Below are positions 15,059 to 22,277 of a stretch of DNA of 34,945 nt, in pieces. The DNA is from Clostridiales bacterium. Lineage in GTDB: Bacteria; Bacillota; Clostridia; Lachnospirales; CAG-274. The position numbers were made by a program, and so were the translations under genes. Below the pieces are notes generated by a model. That model worked only from the letters and a program-made list of their open reading frames with translations, ran no database searches and had not been told where the DNA came from. The stretch's first letter is position 1; each line of letters opens with the position of its first letter. Where the stretch lies: positions 1 through 34,945 of the forward strand of contig JAJQFB010000127.1 in NCBI GenBank assembly GCA_021201395.1. Reading direction: 5' to 3'.

Positions 15059-16155
15059 TAATTATCACCTGAATCGCCCAGTATACTAAGTATCGCCCTG
15101 TCAACTTCCTCTGTGCTGACATCCTTGTCTGTGTAGGCCTCCCCTATCCTCTTAAGAAGCACAAATGTTATGACATTGTTTTTCGTCTTTTTGTCCATAA
15201 ACATCTGCCTGTGAATGTCCTCCGCCGCAATCCCTTTGATTTTAACCGGCAGGCCGAAAAATTTAAGCAGACCTTCGGCGTTTTTATAGTCCTCTTCCGT
15301 TATTGCTCCCCTTTCAAGGCTTATATACAGTGCCGCCATAATGCCTACGGCAACACACTCCCCATGGAGAAGCCTAAAGCCCAAAAGAGTTTCCACAGCG
15401 TGGCCGAAAGTATGGCCGTAATTAAGAATAGCCCTTAAGCCCGTTTCCTTTTCATCTTGAGAAACAACATAAGCTTTAGCCTTGCAGGAACCGTAAAGAA
15501 CATCTCTCACAGCCTCGCCTTTCAATGCCTTAATATCCTCTTTTTTATCATTCAGCATTTTTAAATATTCTCTGTCGATAATATATCCGTGCTTTATAAC
15601 CTCCGCCATACCTGCGGAAACCTCCCTCCGGGGCAGGGTCTTTAAAACGCTTGAATTCATAAAAACAAAGGCGGGCTGATAAAAAGCCCCGATAAGGTTT
15701 TTGTTGCCTAAAAAGTCAACCCCCGTTTTGCCGCCTACGGAAGAATCCACCTGTGACAAAAGTGTGGTCGGAATCTGTACATAGGCTATCCCGCGCATAT
15801 AGGTGGCCGCCGCAAAGCCCGCCATATCCCCCACAACACCGCCGCCCAAAGCAATAACGACAGATTTTCTGTCCAGCTTATATTCGGTCATTTTCGTGTA
15901 AAAATCATATATTGTGTCAAGGTTTTTCCTTTCCTCTCCGGCTTCAAAGCAAATATAAGAAAGAGAAAGAAAGCTTCCCTCTAAAAGCTTCATAACCTCG
16001 TCAAGATAAAGCCTTTTTGTGTTTGTATCGCAGATTATAACAGCCTTTCGTCCGAAAAGCCCGGCCTCTAAAAAAGCCTCTGTAAGCCTTTCAAAGCTGT
16101 CATTTATATAAATGGGGTATTTGGCCGATTTTGTGTCCGCCGTAAATATTTTCAT
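15058..16155 (-). CDS. aroB: 3-dehydroquinate synthase
   Basis: AroB converts DAHP to 3-dehydroquinate in the shikimate pathway, using NAD+ and a divalent metal. The 365-residue protein shows VVIALGGGVVGDMAGFAAATYMRG (NAD-binding region), QIPTTLLSQVDSSVGGKTGVDF, AEVIKHGYI (metal-binding Glu, with His), and LNYGHTFGHAVETLLG and LLHGECVAVGI (metal-binding His residues). All are in the usual order with no deletion. A promoter-like element lies at 16205-16232. aroE lies further downstream on the same strand, separated by lspA, rluD and dacF, so the aromatic genes are scattered. Confidence 0.96.
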   Translation of the reverse strand: MKIFTADTKSAKYPIYINDSFERLTEAFLEAGLFGRKAVIICDTNTKRLYLDEVMKLLEGSFLSLSYICFEAGEERKNLDTIYDFYTKMTEYKLDRKSVVIALGGGVVGDMAGFAAATYMRGIAYVQIPTTLLSQVDSSVGGKTGVDFLGNKNLIGAFYQPAFVFMNSSVLKTLPRREVSAGMAEVIKHGYIIDREYLKMLNDKKEDIKALKGEAVRDVLYGSCKAKAYVVSQDEKETGLRAILNYGHTFGHAVETLLGFRLLHGECVAVGIMAALYISLERGAITEEDYKNAEGLLKFFGLPVKIKGIAAEDIHRQMFMDKKTKNNVITFVLLKRIGEAYTDKDVSTEEVDRAILSILGDSGDN

Positions 16156-16204
16156 TTTAATGTCACCGTCCGTTCTTTAAAATAATTACTGTAATACTAT
16201 TTAT

Positions 16205-16232
16205 ATTGTACCAAATAAGAAAACTTCTGTAA
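16205..16232 (-). promoter_or_regulatory. Sigma-A-like promoter upstream of aroB
   Basis: On the minus strand TTACAG (16227-16232), 16-nt spacer, TACAAT (16205-16210), 50 nt before the aroB ATG. It would drive the aroB-lspA-rluD run. Confidence 0.45.
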
Positions 16233-16274
16233 ACCATTATTTTTCCGTTTTTCTCCATATTCCTCTTATGCAGT

Positions 16275-17174
16275 TCACTGAAAAACAGGCACTGCCGTCA
16301 AAAGAAAGGCAAAAAGAGGAAGAGTTATTATGCTTATAAAGGTGGTTATTACCACAGCCCCGGCGGCGAGATTCTCGTCATAACCGTATTTAACGGCAAA
16401 AACAGAGGTCATAGCGGCACAGGGGCAGGCCTCCAAAAGGAGTACGATATTCGGCACAATTCCCCTTATATTCAGCACAAAAAATATACCGAAGCATATA
16501 AGGGGTATTATAACCATACGCAAAGCAATAATAAATATAATAAGCTTATTTTTAACAAGAGAGCCGACTGTGCTGTTTGCTATTATCATTCCTATTATAA
16601 TCATAGAAAGAGGAGTGTTCATACTGCCTATATAACCTAAGGGCAGGCTTATTATCTCCGGAACGGGTATTCGGCAGAGAAAGATTACAAGCCCTATTAT
16701 AACGAAAATAACAGCAGGTGTCGTCAGGATAGTACGGAGAGTTTCCTTTATTTTTGCCTTTCCGCTGACCATAGAAACACCCACCGTCCATATAAGAATA
16801 TTAAAAACGGTAACATATGCACTTGCATACAAAAGCCCCTCGGAGCCGAAAAGAGCCTGAATAAGCGGAAATCCCATATAGGCTGCATTTGAGAATATAC
16901 AGGCGAATTTGGCTATGGGGGCGTTTTCCCCTTTTATTTTTATTCCGGCCGAAAAAACCGCCGCCATACCCGTAAGAAGAAAAAGCGCGCTTAAGCCGAA
17001 AGCAAGAAGCAAATTTGAAAAAACCTCAGGCTGAAAATCCGTTATGTATGAATTTATAATCATAGCCGGAACAATAAGATAAATAAGCAGATCCGAAAAG
17101 GCCTTTTTGCTCCCGGCTTTTATAACCCCCGTCTTAACGCAGGCAAAGCCGGCAAAAATCAATATAAAAAGCAC
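16275..17174 (-). CDS. AEC family transporter (auxin efflux carrier type), 5' end frame-shifted
   Basis: Integral membrane secondary transporter of the AEC/BASS-like fold; members export organic acids or other small anions. About ten hydrophobic segments run through the 299-residue open frame, with the family motifs FSDLLIYLIVPAMIINSY, ACIFSNAAYMGFPLIQALFG, MNTPLSMIIIGMIIANS and CPCAAMTSVFAVKYGYDENLAAGAVVITT. The frame opens at a GTG (17174) but lacks the usual first half of helix 1. Upstream, a TTG (17207-17209) with GGGAGGA 6 nt before it starts MELSVITAKQVL, the missing N-terminus, in another frame. One extra T in the T4 run (17175-17178) would join them. Either the gene is a recent frameshift mutant or the sequence has a one-base error. 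Confidence 0.85.
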   Translation of the reverse strand: MLFILIFAGFACVKTGVIKAGSKKAFSDLLIYLIVPAMIINSYITDFQPEVFSNLLLAFGLSALFLLTGMAAVFSAGIKIKGENAPIAKFACIFSNAAYMGFPLIQALFGSEGLLYASAYVTVFNILIWTVGVSMVSGKAKIKETLRTILTTPAVIFVIIGLVIFLCRIPVPEIISLPLGYIGSMNTPLSMIIIGMIIANSTVGSLVKNKLIIFIIALRMVIIPLICFGIFFVLNIRGIVPNIVLLLEACPCAAMTSVFAVKYGYDENLAAGAVVITTFISIITLPLFAFLLTAVPVFQ

Positions 17175-17209
17175 AAAACCTGTTTAGCCGTTATAACTGA
17201 AAGCTCCAA
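17175..17209 (-). other. Out-of-frame N-terminus of the AEC transporter
   Basis: On the minus strand TTG (17207-17209) is preceded by GGGAGGA (17216-17222) and encodes MELSVITAKQVL before the frame is lost at the T4 run (17175-17178). Restoring one base yields a normal AEC N-terminus. Confidence 0.65.
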
Positions 17210-17247
17210 AATAATTCCTCCCAAACCGAAAAATACTGTCAAAAAAT

Positions 17248-17276
17248 ATTATATCAATTTTAAAACAAAAAAGCAA
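17248..17276 (-). promoter_or_regulatory. Sigma-A promoter of the AEC transporter gene
   Basis: On the minus strand TTGCTT (17271-17276), 17-nt spacer and perfect TATAAT (17248-17253), 39 nt before the proposed TTG start. The -35 touches the foot of the hairpin at 17275-17307. Confidence 0.6.
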
Positions 17277-17307
17277 GGAGCCGAGACATATATTTTCTCA
17301 ACCCCTT
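17275..17307 (-). terminator. Second terminator-like hairpin after the 17445 gene
   Basis: On the minus strand AAGGGGTTGAG pairs with CTCGGCTCCTT (11 bp including wobbles) around an AT-rich loop and is followed by GCTTTTTTG. It would insulate the AEC promoter from read-through. Confidence 0.55.
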
Positions 17308-17384
17308 GTGTACATTCCGCCGCCCTCCGCAAAATACGTAAAATACCTAAAACGCCCGGAATCGTTTCTTTATACACCGGTCAT

Positions 17385-17433
17385 CTTTTATTTTTATAAA
17401 AACCGCTCTGTTTTATGTTCCAAAGCGGAGCGG
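17385..17433 (-). terminator. Intrinsic terminator after the 17445 gene
   Basis: On the minus strand CCGCTC (17428-17433) pairs with GAGCGG (17403-17408), followed by TTTTTATAAAAATAAAAG. It lies 11 nt beyond the stop of the membrane-anchored protein gene. Confidence 0.55.
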
Positions 17434-17444
17434 CTTATACTTAA

Positions 17445-18668
17445 TTACGAAAATTTAATAATGAATACAGGGGGATTGTCGCTTAAGTCCGCCATAGCGG
17501 CAACAGCCTCGTTTACGGAGCCTATCTTATAGAAAGTCAAGGCTCCCTCGGAATCTATATAGCCCAAAACTCTTTTGCTCTCGGCAAACTCATAGTATAT
17601 GAAACCGCTTGAATATAAGCAGTAAACAGCCGGGAGATCCTCCTCCGTTACGCCGAGATCCGAAAGCTCAACTATGCTGTCATAATAGCCGTAAAGGTCT
17701 GTTTTGAAATCGTTGTATTCCGACAAATCGTATACGGGCAGGAGGGAAAGATCCATATCCGGATATTTTTCGTTTACAAACTGCTTAACATTGTCCTTAT
17801 TGGCAAGCTCCTTTGACCTGACAGCCCATGAGCTTCCCGACTTCATAAACAAAAATTCTTTAAATTCCGTAGGGCTTTCAAGCACATTGGCAACGGCAAC
17901 GCCGTATTTGTCGTCAATGCCCATATATTTTATATCGGGAGTATAGTCATCGCCCCACTCCTTTGAAATAAGGTTGTAAATAATAGTATAATTGCTTGAA
18001 TTCTCATCGGGGGTGTAAATATCGCCGTGGTCTAAATTATACCTCATAATAAGGGTTCTGTAGTCATCCTCGGATAAAATACCTCCGGGGTATTGATCGG
18101 AAGAAATAAGATAGCCCTCTGTTGTTAATATGGAAGTAAAGGGGCTTAAATTCTCGTCATAAAGGTCAACGTCTATGTCAAGGCTGTCTATATTGTCTAT
18201 ATAATCAAAATCTCCCGATTTTATATACAACAGGTTTACGTCCTTTAAAACCTCGGGAACCTCTCCGCCGTAAATCTCCTCTGTTTCAACAGGCAAATTC
18301 GTATCCGTGTCATACATATAGCCGTAAACGGTTATAATCTTTCCGCTGTCATAGTTTTCGTCAAAATAGTTTCTTAAATTGGTGTTAAGGGTATCTATAT
18401 AACCGTAAAGCTCCTCGTTAAGCTCGACGGGTTCAACGGATATATCTATAATTTCCGCCGTTGTTCCCTCTGTGGTTTCTTCAACCGTTGTTTCTTCTTC
18501 CTCTTCCTCCACAACGGTAACGTCCTTGTCAATCTCACCGGTTGATGTTCCGTTTATAACCACAAACAAAATTACGCAAATAATTATAACGCAGCAGACA
18601 GCAAGCAGCAGCGTCACATTTTTTTCGCTTCCGCCGCCGTTTTTATTGTTTTTATTGTTTTTCTTCAT
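17445..18668 (-). CDS. Membrane-anchored extracytoplasmic protein, unknown function
   Basis: About 407 residues. The N-terminus is Lys/Asn-rich, then a single membrane span (NVTLLLAVCCVIIICVILFVVI) anchors a large acidic outer domain. Directly after the membrane comes a Glu/Thr-rich stalk (VVEEEEEETTVEETTEGTTAE). The outer domain is Asp/Tyr/Glu-rich and contains no domain I recognise. The start at 18668 is chosen over 18695 because GGAAGGAG lies 9 nt upstream. It overlaps the upstream DUF6762-type gene by 17 nt, so both are co-transcribed. There is no lipobox or sorting signal; the topology is type II (N-in). Confidence 0.8.
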   Translation of the reverse strand: MKKNNKNNKNGGGSEKNVTLLLAVCCVIIICVILFVVINGTSTGEIDKDVTVVEEEEEETTVEETTEGTTAEIIDISVEPVELNEELYGYIDTLNTNLRNYFDENYDSGKIITVYGYMYDTDTNLPVETEEIYGGEVPEVLKDVNLLYIKSGDFDYIDNIDSLDIDVDLYDENLSPFTSILTTEGYLISSDQYPGGILSEDDYRTLIMRYNLDHGDIYTPDENSSNYTIIYNLISKEWGDDYTPDIKYMGIDDKYGVAVANVLESPTEFKEFLFMKSGSSWAVRSKELANKDNVKQFVNEKYPDMDLSLLPVYDLSEYNDFKTDLYGYYDSIVELSDLGVTEEDLPAVYCLYSSGFIYYEFAESKRVLGYIDSEGALTFYKIGSVNEAVAAMADLSDNPPVFIIKFS

Positions 18669-19065
18669 TTGAATATTCTCCTTCCTTATCGGCAATTACA
18701 TTAAAAACATCATTTATTTCCGTATTGAAAATTTCAAGAATTTCCTCTACCCTGTCGGAAACCTCGGAAAGCTTGTTTTCGTCAAAATCAAGCTTAAGCT
18801 CCCAGGTGGGGTTATAGGTGTCGTCAACCTCGGAAATTTCCTTTATTTTGCCGCCGAAAATCTCTGTGTCAAAGTAATCGAAAACAGCGTCATACTCCCA
18901 GTCCTTTACGTCTTTGGGTGTGGTAAGCCTTAAGAAAAGGCTGCCCTCCTCGGAGTATACGTTTACAATATATTTTTCATTTTCGGAAAGCTTCAGACTT
19001 CCCACTTCTCTTTCGAGAAAGCCGGTTTTTTTGTCCCTTTCCATTATAACAATTACCGTATCCAT
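18652..19065 (-). CDS. DUF6762-like protein, unknown function
   Basis: A 137-residue acidic cytosolic protein. The N-terminus VIVIMERDKKTGFLEREVGS and the WEYDAVFDYFDTEIFGG stretch recall a small clostridial family that I associate with DUF6762; this is from memory and not verified. No signal peptide or membrane segment. The ATG has an AGGAG site upstream. The promoter at 19114-19142 carries a 9-bp inverted repeat spanning the start region, so it may be repressed or autoregulated. Its stop overlaps the following membrane-anchored protein gene. Confidence 0.65.
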   Translation of the reverse strand: MDTVIVIMERDKKTGFLEREVGSLKLSENEKYIVNVYSEEGSLFLRLTTPKDVKDWEYDAVFDYFDTEIFGGKIKEISEVDDTYNPTWELKLDFDENKLSEVSDRVEEILEIFNTEINDVFNVIADKEGEYSNEEKQ

Positions 19066-19081
19066 ATTAAAATCTCCTGTT

Positions 19082-19142
19082 GTATGGGTTATAGTTATAG
19101 GTTTTGTTTCCCTATTATAAACCCATACGCAAATTTTTGCAA
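19082..19142 (-). promoter_or_regulatory. Promoter with inverted-repeat operator
   Basis: On the minus strand TTGCAA (19137-19142), 17-nt spacer, perfect TATAAT (19114-19119). A perfect 9-bp inverted repeat GTATGGGTT flanks the -10 region: one arm at 19120-19128 between -35 and -10, the other at 19082-19090 in the leader. It could be an operator or form a leader stem. It serves the DUF6762-like gene. Confidence 0.55.
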
Positions 19143-19145
19143 CTA

Positions 19146-19508
19146 TTAATTTATATTTGTTTCGTCCGTTCTGTTTTCGGCCTTTCTTTTGGCTTCCTTT
19201 TCTGTATTCATATTCTCTTTTTGACGCCTTAGGCCAAGCTCTGCGGTTATATCCTCCCAGCTTAAGCCCTTTTGGGCCATAAGAACCTCAATATGGAAAA
19301 GAACGTCGCATATTTCTCCCACAAGTTCTTTCCTGCTCTCTCCCTTAGCGGCAATTATAACCTCCGCTGCCTCCTCGCCTATCTTTTTAAGTATCTTATC
19401 CTCTCCTTTTTTAAAGAGATAGCTTGTATAAGACCCCTCGGAGGGGTTTTCCTTTCTGTTTAAAATTACCTCAAACTCTTCATTAAGAGCATTTCCCAAA
19501 TCCGTCAT
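19146..19508 (-). CDS. hisE: Phosphoribosyl-ATP diphosphatase
   Basis: HisE hydrolyses phosphoribosyl-ATP to phosphoribosyl-AMP, the second step of histidine synthesis. The 120 residues carry the family signature: [35 protein letters not shown] with the metal-binding Glu cluster and [21 protein letters not shown]. The last 25 residues (from about LRRQKENMN) are a charged tail beyond the usual end. It begins 6 nt after the hisI stop and is the last gene of the hisA-F-I-E run. HisE and HisI are separate proteins here, not fused as in many bacteria. Confidence 0.94.
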   Translation of the reverse strand: MTDLGNALNEEFEVILNRKENPSEGSYTSYLFKKGEDKILKKIGEEAAEVIIAAKGESRKELVGEICDVLFHIEVLMAQKGLSWEDITAELGLRRQKENMNTEKEAKRKAENRTDETNIN

Positions 19509-19514
19509 AATAAT

Positions 19515-19871
19515 TTAATTCTCCTGTAGATTTATTTTTCTGTAAAAGCAGGAATAGCTTCCCGTGTGGCAGGCCGCCCCTTCCTGTTCTATTAAAAGAA
19601 GCAGTGTGTCGCAGTCGCAGTCAAACCTTATTTCCTTTATGTGCTGAAAGTGGCCTGAGGTTTCCCCCTTAAGCCAAAGAGCCTGTCTTGAACGGCTGAA
19701 ATAGGTGGCTTTTCCCCTTTCAAGGGTTAGCTTAAGACTTTCCTCGTTCATATAGGCAAGCATAAGAACCTCTCCTGTTTTAAAGTCCTGTGCTATAGCC
19801 GGAATAAGGCCGTGTTTGTTAAATTTAAGTTTTATATCCTCAAAATTAAAGCCTTTAATTTCTGTTTTCAT
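19515..19871 (-). CDS. hisI: Phosphoribosyl-AMP cyclohydrolase
   Basis: HisI opens the purine ring of phosphoribosyl-AMP, the third step of histidine synthesis, using Zn2+ and Mg2+. The 118 residues show [43 protein letters not shown], the Mg-binding DCDCD and the Zn-binding [15 protein letters not shown]. All key residues are present. It is spaced 12 nt from hisF and 6 nt from hisE. Confidence 0.95.
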   Translation of the reverse strand: MKTEIKGFNFEDIKLKFNKHGLIPAIAQDFKTGEVLMLAYMNEESLKLTLERGKATYFSRSRQALWLKGETSGHFQHIKEIRFDCDCDTLLLLIEQEGAACHTGSYSCFYRKINLQEN

Positions 19872-19883
19872 ATTATCACCTTT

Positions 19884-20645
19884 TTAATTTAACCTAACGG
19901 GGATTCCTCTCCCGTCAAGGTACTGCTTTAAATCCTTTGTGTCCATTTCACGGTAGTGGAAAAGGGAAGCCGCCAAAGCCGCTTCGGCTCCTCCCTCGGT
20001 TAAGGCCTCGTAAAAATGCTCCTTTGTGCCTGCGCCGCCGGAGGCTATAACGGGAATTTTAACAGCGGAAGATATAGCCCTTGTAAGCTCTATGTCATAG
20101 CCGGCCTTTGTTCCGTCACAGTCCATACTTGTAAGCAGTATCTCCCCTGCCCCGAGGCTTTCTGCTGTTACGGCCCACTCTGCGGCGTCTCTGCCCGTGC
20201 TTATCCTGCCGCCGTTTAAATATACGTCGAAGCCGCCGCCCTGCCGTCTTTTGGCGTCTATGGCAACAACCACGCACTGGCTGCCGAAGCGGAGAGCCGC
20301 CTCGGTTATAAGCTCCGGCCGTTTAAGAGCGGCTGAATTTACTGAGATTTTGTCCGCTCCTGCGGAGAGAATAGCTCTGAAATCCTCTATAGACCTTATT
20401 CCTCCCCCTACGGTCAGAGGTATGAAAACCTGCTCCGCCGTTCTCGAAACCACGTCAAGCATAATGCCCCTTGCGTCTGAAGAGGCTGTAATGTCCAAAA
20501 AAACAATTTCGTCCGCAAGGCTTTTATTATACATAGCCGCAACCTCAACAGGGTCTCCTGCGTCTCTTAAATTCACAAAATTTACACCTTTAACTACCCT
20601 TCCCCGATTTACGTCCAAACATGGAATAATTCTTTTTGTAAGCAT
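19884..20645 (-). CDS. hisF: Imidazole glycerol phosphate synthase, cyclase subunit HisF
   Basis: HisF is the TIM-barrel cyclase that, with the glutaminase HisH, makes imidazole glycerol phosphate and AICAR. The 253 residues begin [23 protein letters not shown] (catalytic Asp in CLDV) and include [28 protein letters not shown], the second catalytic Asp in [15 protein letters not shown], and [13 protein letters not shown]. Complete. Its partner hisH is not in the window and must lie elsewhere. The gene is separated from hisA by the palindromic repeat at 20680-20846, unusual for an otherwise tight operon. Confidence 0.96.
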   Translation of the reverse strand: MLTKRIIPCLDVNRGRVVKGVNFVNLRDAGDPVEVAAMYNKSLADEIVFLDITASSDARGIMLDVVSRTAEQVFIPLTVGGGIRSIEDFRAILSAGADKISVNSAALKRPELITEAALRFGSQCVVVAIDAKRRQGGGFDVYLNGGRISTGRDAAEWAVTAESLGAGEILLTSMDCDGTKAGYDIELTRAISSAVKIPVIASGGAGTKEHFYEALTEGGAEAALAASLFHYREMDTKDLKQYLDGRGIPVRLN

Positions 20646-20679
20646 ATCCTTTTACCTCAAATATTTTTCCGTAACCTCC

Positions 20680-20846
20680 TTAAGGAAGCGACGATTAATT
20701 CGCCGAAGCAGATTCATTGCTGATTTTTTCGAGGGCAAGGAAGTCGCTTGCAGGCATAGTCGGAGCCTATGTCAAAAGCGACTGACGCTGCAATTGGAAA
20801 AATCAGCGGTGAAGATGCGAGAGCTAATTAATCAGCACTTCCTTAA
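20680..20846. repeat. 167-bp palindromic repeat, copy 1
   Basis: Bounded by TTAAGGAAG...CTTCCTTAA inverted ends, it shares about 90% identity with 21706-21873. Nested inverted segments inside could fold into a long branched hairpin. On the right its terminal arm runs into hisA and supplies codons KEVLIN and the stop. On the left it ends 34 nt before the hisF start. It encodes nothing. It looks like a MITE-type or REP-type mobile palindrome; no target duplication was seen. Confidence 0.8.
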
Positions 20847-21531
20847 GGTCTACAGAGCCGTTGTAAAGAGCCTTTCCTATTATAACGCCGTAAGCTCCGA
20901 TTTTATAAACATTTTCAATGTCCTTAAGGCTCGAAACTCCTCCCGAAGCTATAATGTCAAGGCCTGTCTTTTCTATCATTTCCCTTGTTGCCTCTATATT
21001 GGGTCCGGTCATCATACCGTCCTTTGAAATGTCCGTGTAAATGACCGTCTTAATTCCCAGCTCTTTCATATTAAGGGCAAGCTCTGCGGCCCTTACCCCG
21101 GAAACCTCTCTCCAGCCCGAAACAGCCGCATAGCCGTTTTTTGCGTCTATCCCCACGGCTATCCTTTCGCCGTATTTTATAACGGCTTCCCTGACAAGGC
21201 CGGGGTTCTTGACCGCCGCCGTTCCTATTATAACTCTGTCGGCACCTGCTTCTATTCTTTCGTCAATGTCGGAAAGGCTCCTGACGCCGCCGCCTGTCTG
21301 AATCCTTATATTAAATTCAGACTTAATATCTCTTATTATATCGGTAACATAGCTTTTCCCGTACCTCGCCCCGTCAAGGTCTACAATGTGAATATCCTCC
21401 GCATTGCACCTGACCCATTCCTCCGTAGCAGCAGCGGGGTTGTCGTTAAGCACCGTAGCCTTGTCATAGTCCCCCTGCAAAAGCCTTACTGCCTTTCCTC
21501 CCAAAACATCTATAGCCGGATATATTTTCAT
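20824..21531 (-). CDS. hisA: ProFAR isomerase HisA
   Basis: HisA isomerises ProFAR to PRFAR, the substrate of HisF/HisH. The TIM barrel of about 235 residues shows [22 protein letters not shown] with catalytic Asp, [30 protein letters not shown], the second catalytic Asp in [16 protein letters not shown], and [16 protein letters not shown]. An in-frame start 45 nt further upstream exists, but the ATG at 21531 has GAAAGGAA in place and gives the family N-terminus. The final codons (KEVLIN and stop) belong to the terminal arm of the palindromic repeat, so the 3' end was probably remodelled by its insertion. Confidence 0.94.
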   Translation of the reverse strand: MKIYPAIDVLGGKAVRLLQGDYDKATVLNDNPAAATEEWVRCNAEDIHIVDLDGARYGKSYVTDIIRDIKSEFNIRIQTGGGVRSLSDIDERIEAGADRVIIGTAAVKNPGLVREAVIKYGERIAVGIDAKNGYAAVSGWREVSGVRAAELALNMKELGIKTVIYTDISKDGMMTGPNIEATREMIEKTGLDIIASGGVSSLKDIENVYKIGAYGVIIGKALYNGSVDLKEVLIN

Positions 21532-21574
21532 TTTAATATTCCTTTCTGTATAAAAATCTTTCTGCAATAAATAC

Positions 21575-21604
21575 ATTTTACCATAACATAACCCCTCTTG
21601 TCAC
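21575..21604 (-). promoter_or_regulatory. Sigma-A-like promoter of hisA
   Basis: On the minus strand GTGACA (21599-21604), 18-nt spacer, TAAAAT (21575-21580), about 44 nt before the ATG. It diverges from the hydG promoter. Confidence 0.45.
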
Positions 21605-21669
21605 TAAAAATTTCAAAAAAACAAGCAAAAAATATACACACAAATAAATTTTTATTTTACGGATTTTAT

Positions 21670-21698
21670 TTGACAGAAGCGGCGGTGTGTGTTAAAAT
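21670..21698 (+). promoter_or_regulatory. Sigma-A promoter of the ACT-hydG unit
   Basis: TTGACA (21670-21675), 17-nt spacer, TAAAAT (21693-21698). The palindromic repeat copy 2 starts 8 nt after the -10, so transcription would begin at its first bases. Confidence 0.65.
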
Positions 21699-21705
21699 TA
21701 TATTG

Positions 21706-21873
21706 TTAAGGAAGCGATGATTAATTCGCCGAAGCAGATTCGAGGCTGCTTTTTTCGAGGGCAAGGAAGTCGCTTGCGGGCGTAGCCGGAGCCTACGTCA
21801 AAAGCGACTGACGCCGCAATCGGAAAAAGCAGTATTGAAGATGCGATGAGCTAATTAATCAGCGGTTCCTTAA
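21706..21873 (+). repeat. 168-bp palindromic repeat, copy 2 (5' leader of hydG unit)
   Basis: Same element as at 20680-20846, in direct orientation. It lies wholly between the promoter at 21670-21698 and the ACT-domain gene. Against copy 1, paired positions covary: GGCATAG/CTATGTC becomes GGCGTAG/CTACGTC, CTGATTTTT/AAAAATCAG becomes CTGCTTTTT/AAAAAGCAG, and TTGCAG/CTGCAA becomes TTGCGG/CCGCAA. This argues that the folded form is maintained. Confidence 0.8.
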
Positions 21874-21922
21874 AAAAATATGTGTTCCTGACGGAAAAGA
21901 TTATTTTTAATTTTCTGATTTG

Positions 21923-21970
21923 AAAGGTATGTTTATAGGATTTTTTCGGGCATACCTTTTGTATGCTTAT
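21923..21970 (+). promoter_or_regulatory. Leader hairpin before the ACT-domain gene
   Basis: AAAGGTATG (21923-21931) pairs with CATACCTTT (21951-21959) and is followed by a T-containing stretch. It lies in the same leader as repeat copy 2, 40 nt before the start codon, and could be an attenuator or a weak terminator. Confidence 0.4.
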
Positions 21971-21998
21971 TTTTATGTAAATTTTAAGGAGGTATTTT

Positions 21999-22250
21999 AT
22001 GGCTAAGATAGCGGTTATAGGGGCGGTTTTGGAAAATCCGGGAAAGTCCCGGCAGATTTTTAACGATATTGTTTCGGAATACAAGGAAATTATAAGGGGC
22101 AGAATGGGTCTGCCTATGAACGACAAGGGCATAGCCGTTATTTCAATTACGGTTTTGGGCGAACTTGACGCGGTAAACAGCTTTGTAGGCAAACTCGGAA
22201 AAATAGAGGGCGTTACCGTAAAGGCGGCCTTTTCAAAGAATGAATATTAA
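21999..22250 (+). CDS. TM1266-type iron-only hydrogenase system putative regulator (ACT domain)
   Basis: An 83-residue protein consisting of a single ACT-like domain: MAKIAVIGAVLENPGKSRQIFNDIVSEY, IIRGRMGLPMNDKGIAVISI and a C-terminal beta strand. It matches the small TM1266-type family found next to [FeFe]-hydrogenase maturation genes and called a putative hydrogenase system regulator; the ligand and mechanism are unknown. AAGGAGGT lies upstream of the ATG. hydG follows after 27 nt, which supports the assignment and a shared transcript. Confidence 0.88.
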   Translation: MAKIAVIGAVLENPGKSRQIFNDIVSEYKEIIRGRMGLPMNDKGIAVISITVLGELDAVNSFVGKLGKIEGVTVKAAFSKNEY

Positions 22251-22277
22251 CGGTTTTATTTTGGGAGGATTATAACA

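Noticed and set aside
20197..21027. 276-codon plus-strand ORF across hisF, repeat and hisA
   Set aside because: Antisense to two well-supported his genes and passes through the repeat; no RBS and no recognisable domain.
20680..21873. CRISPR array from the repeated segments
   Set aside because: Only two long copies separated by a gene; no short regularly spaced repeats.
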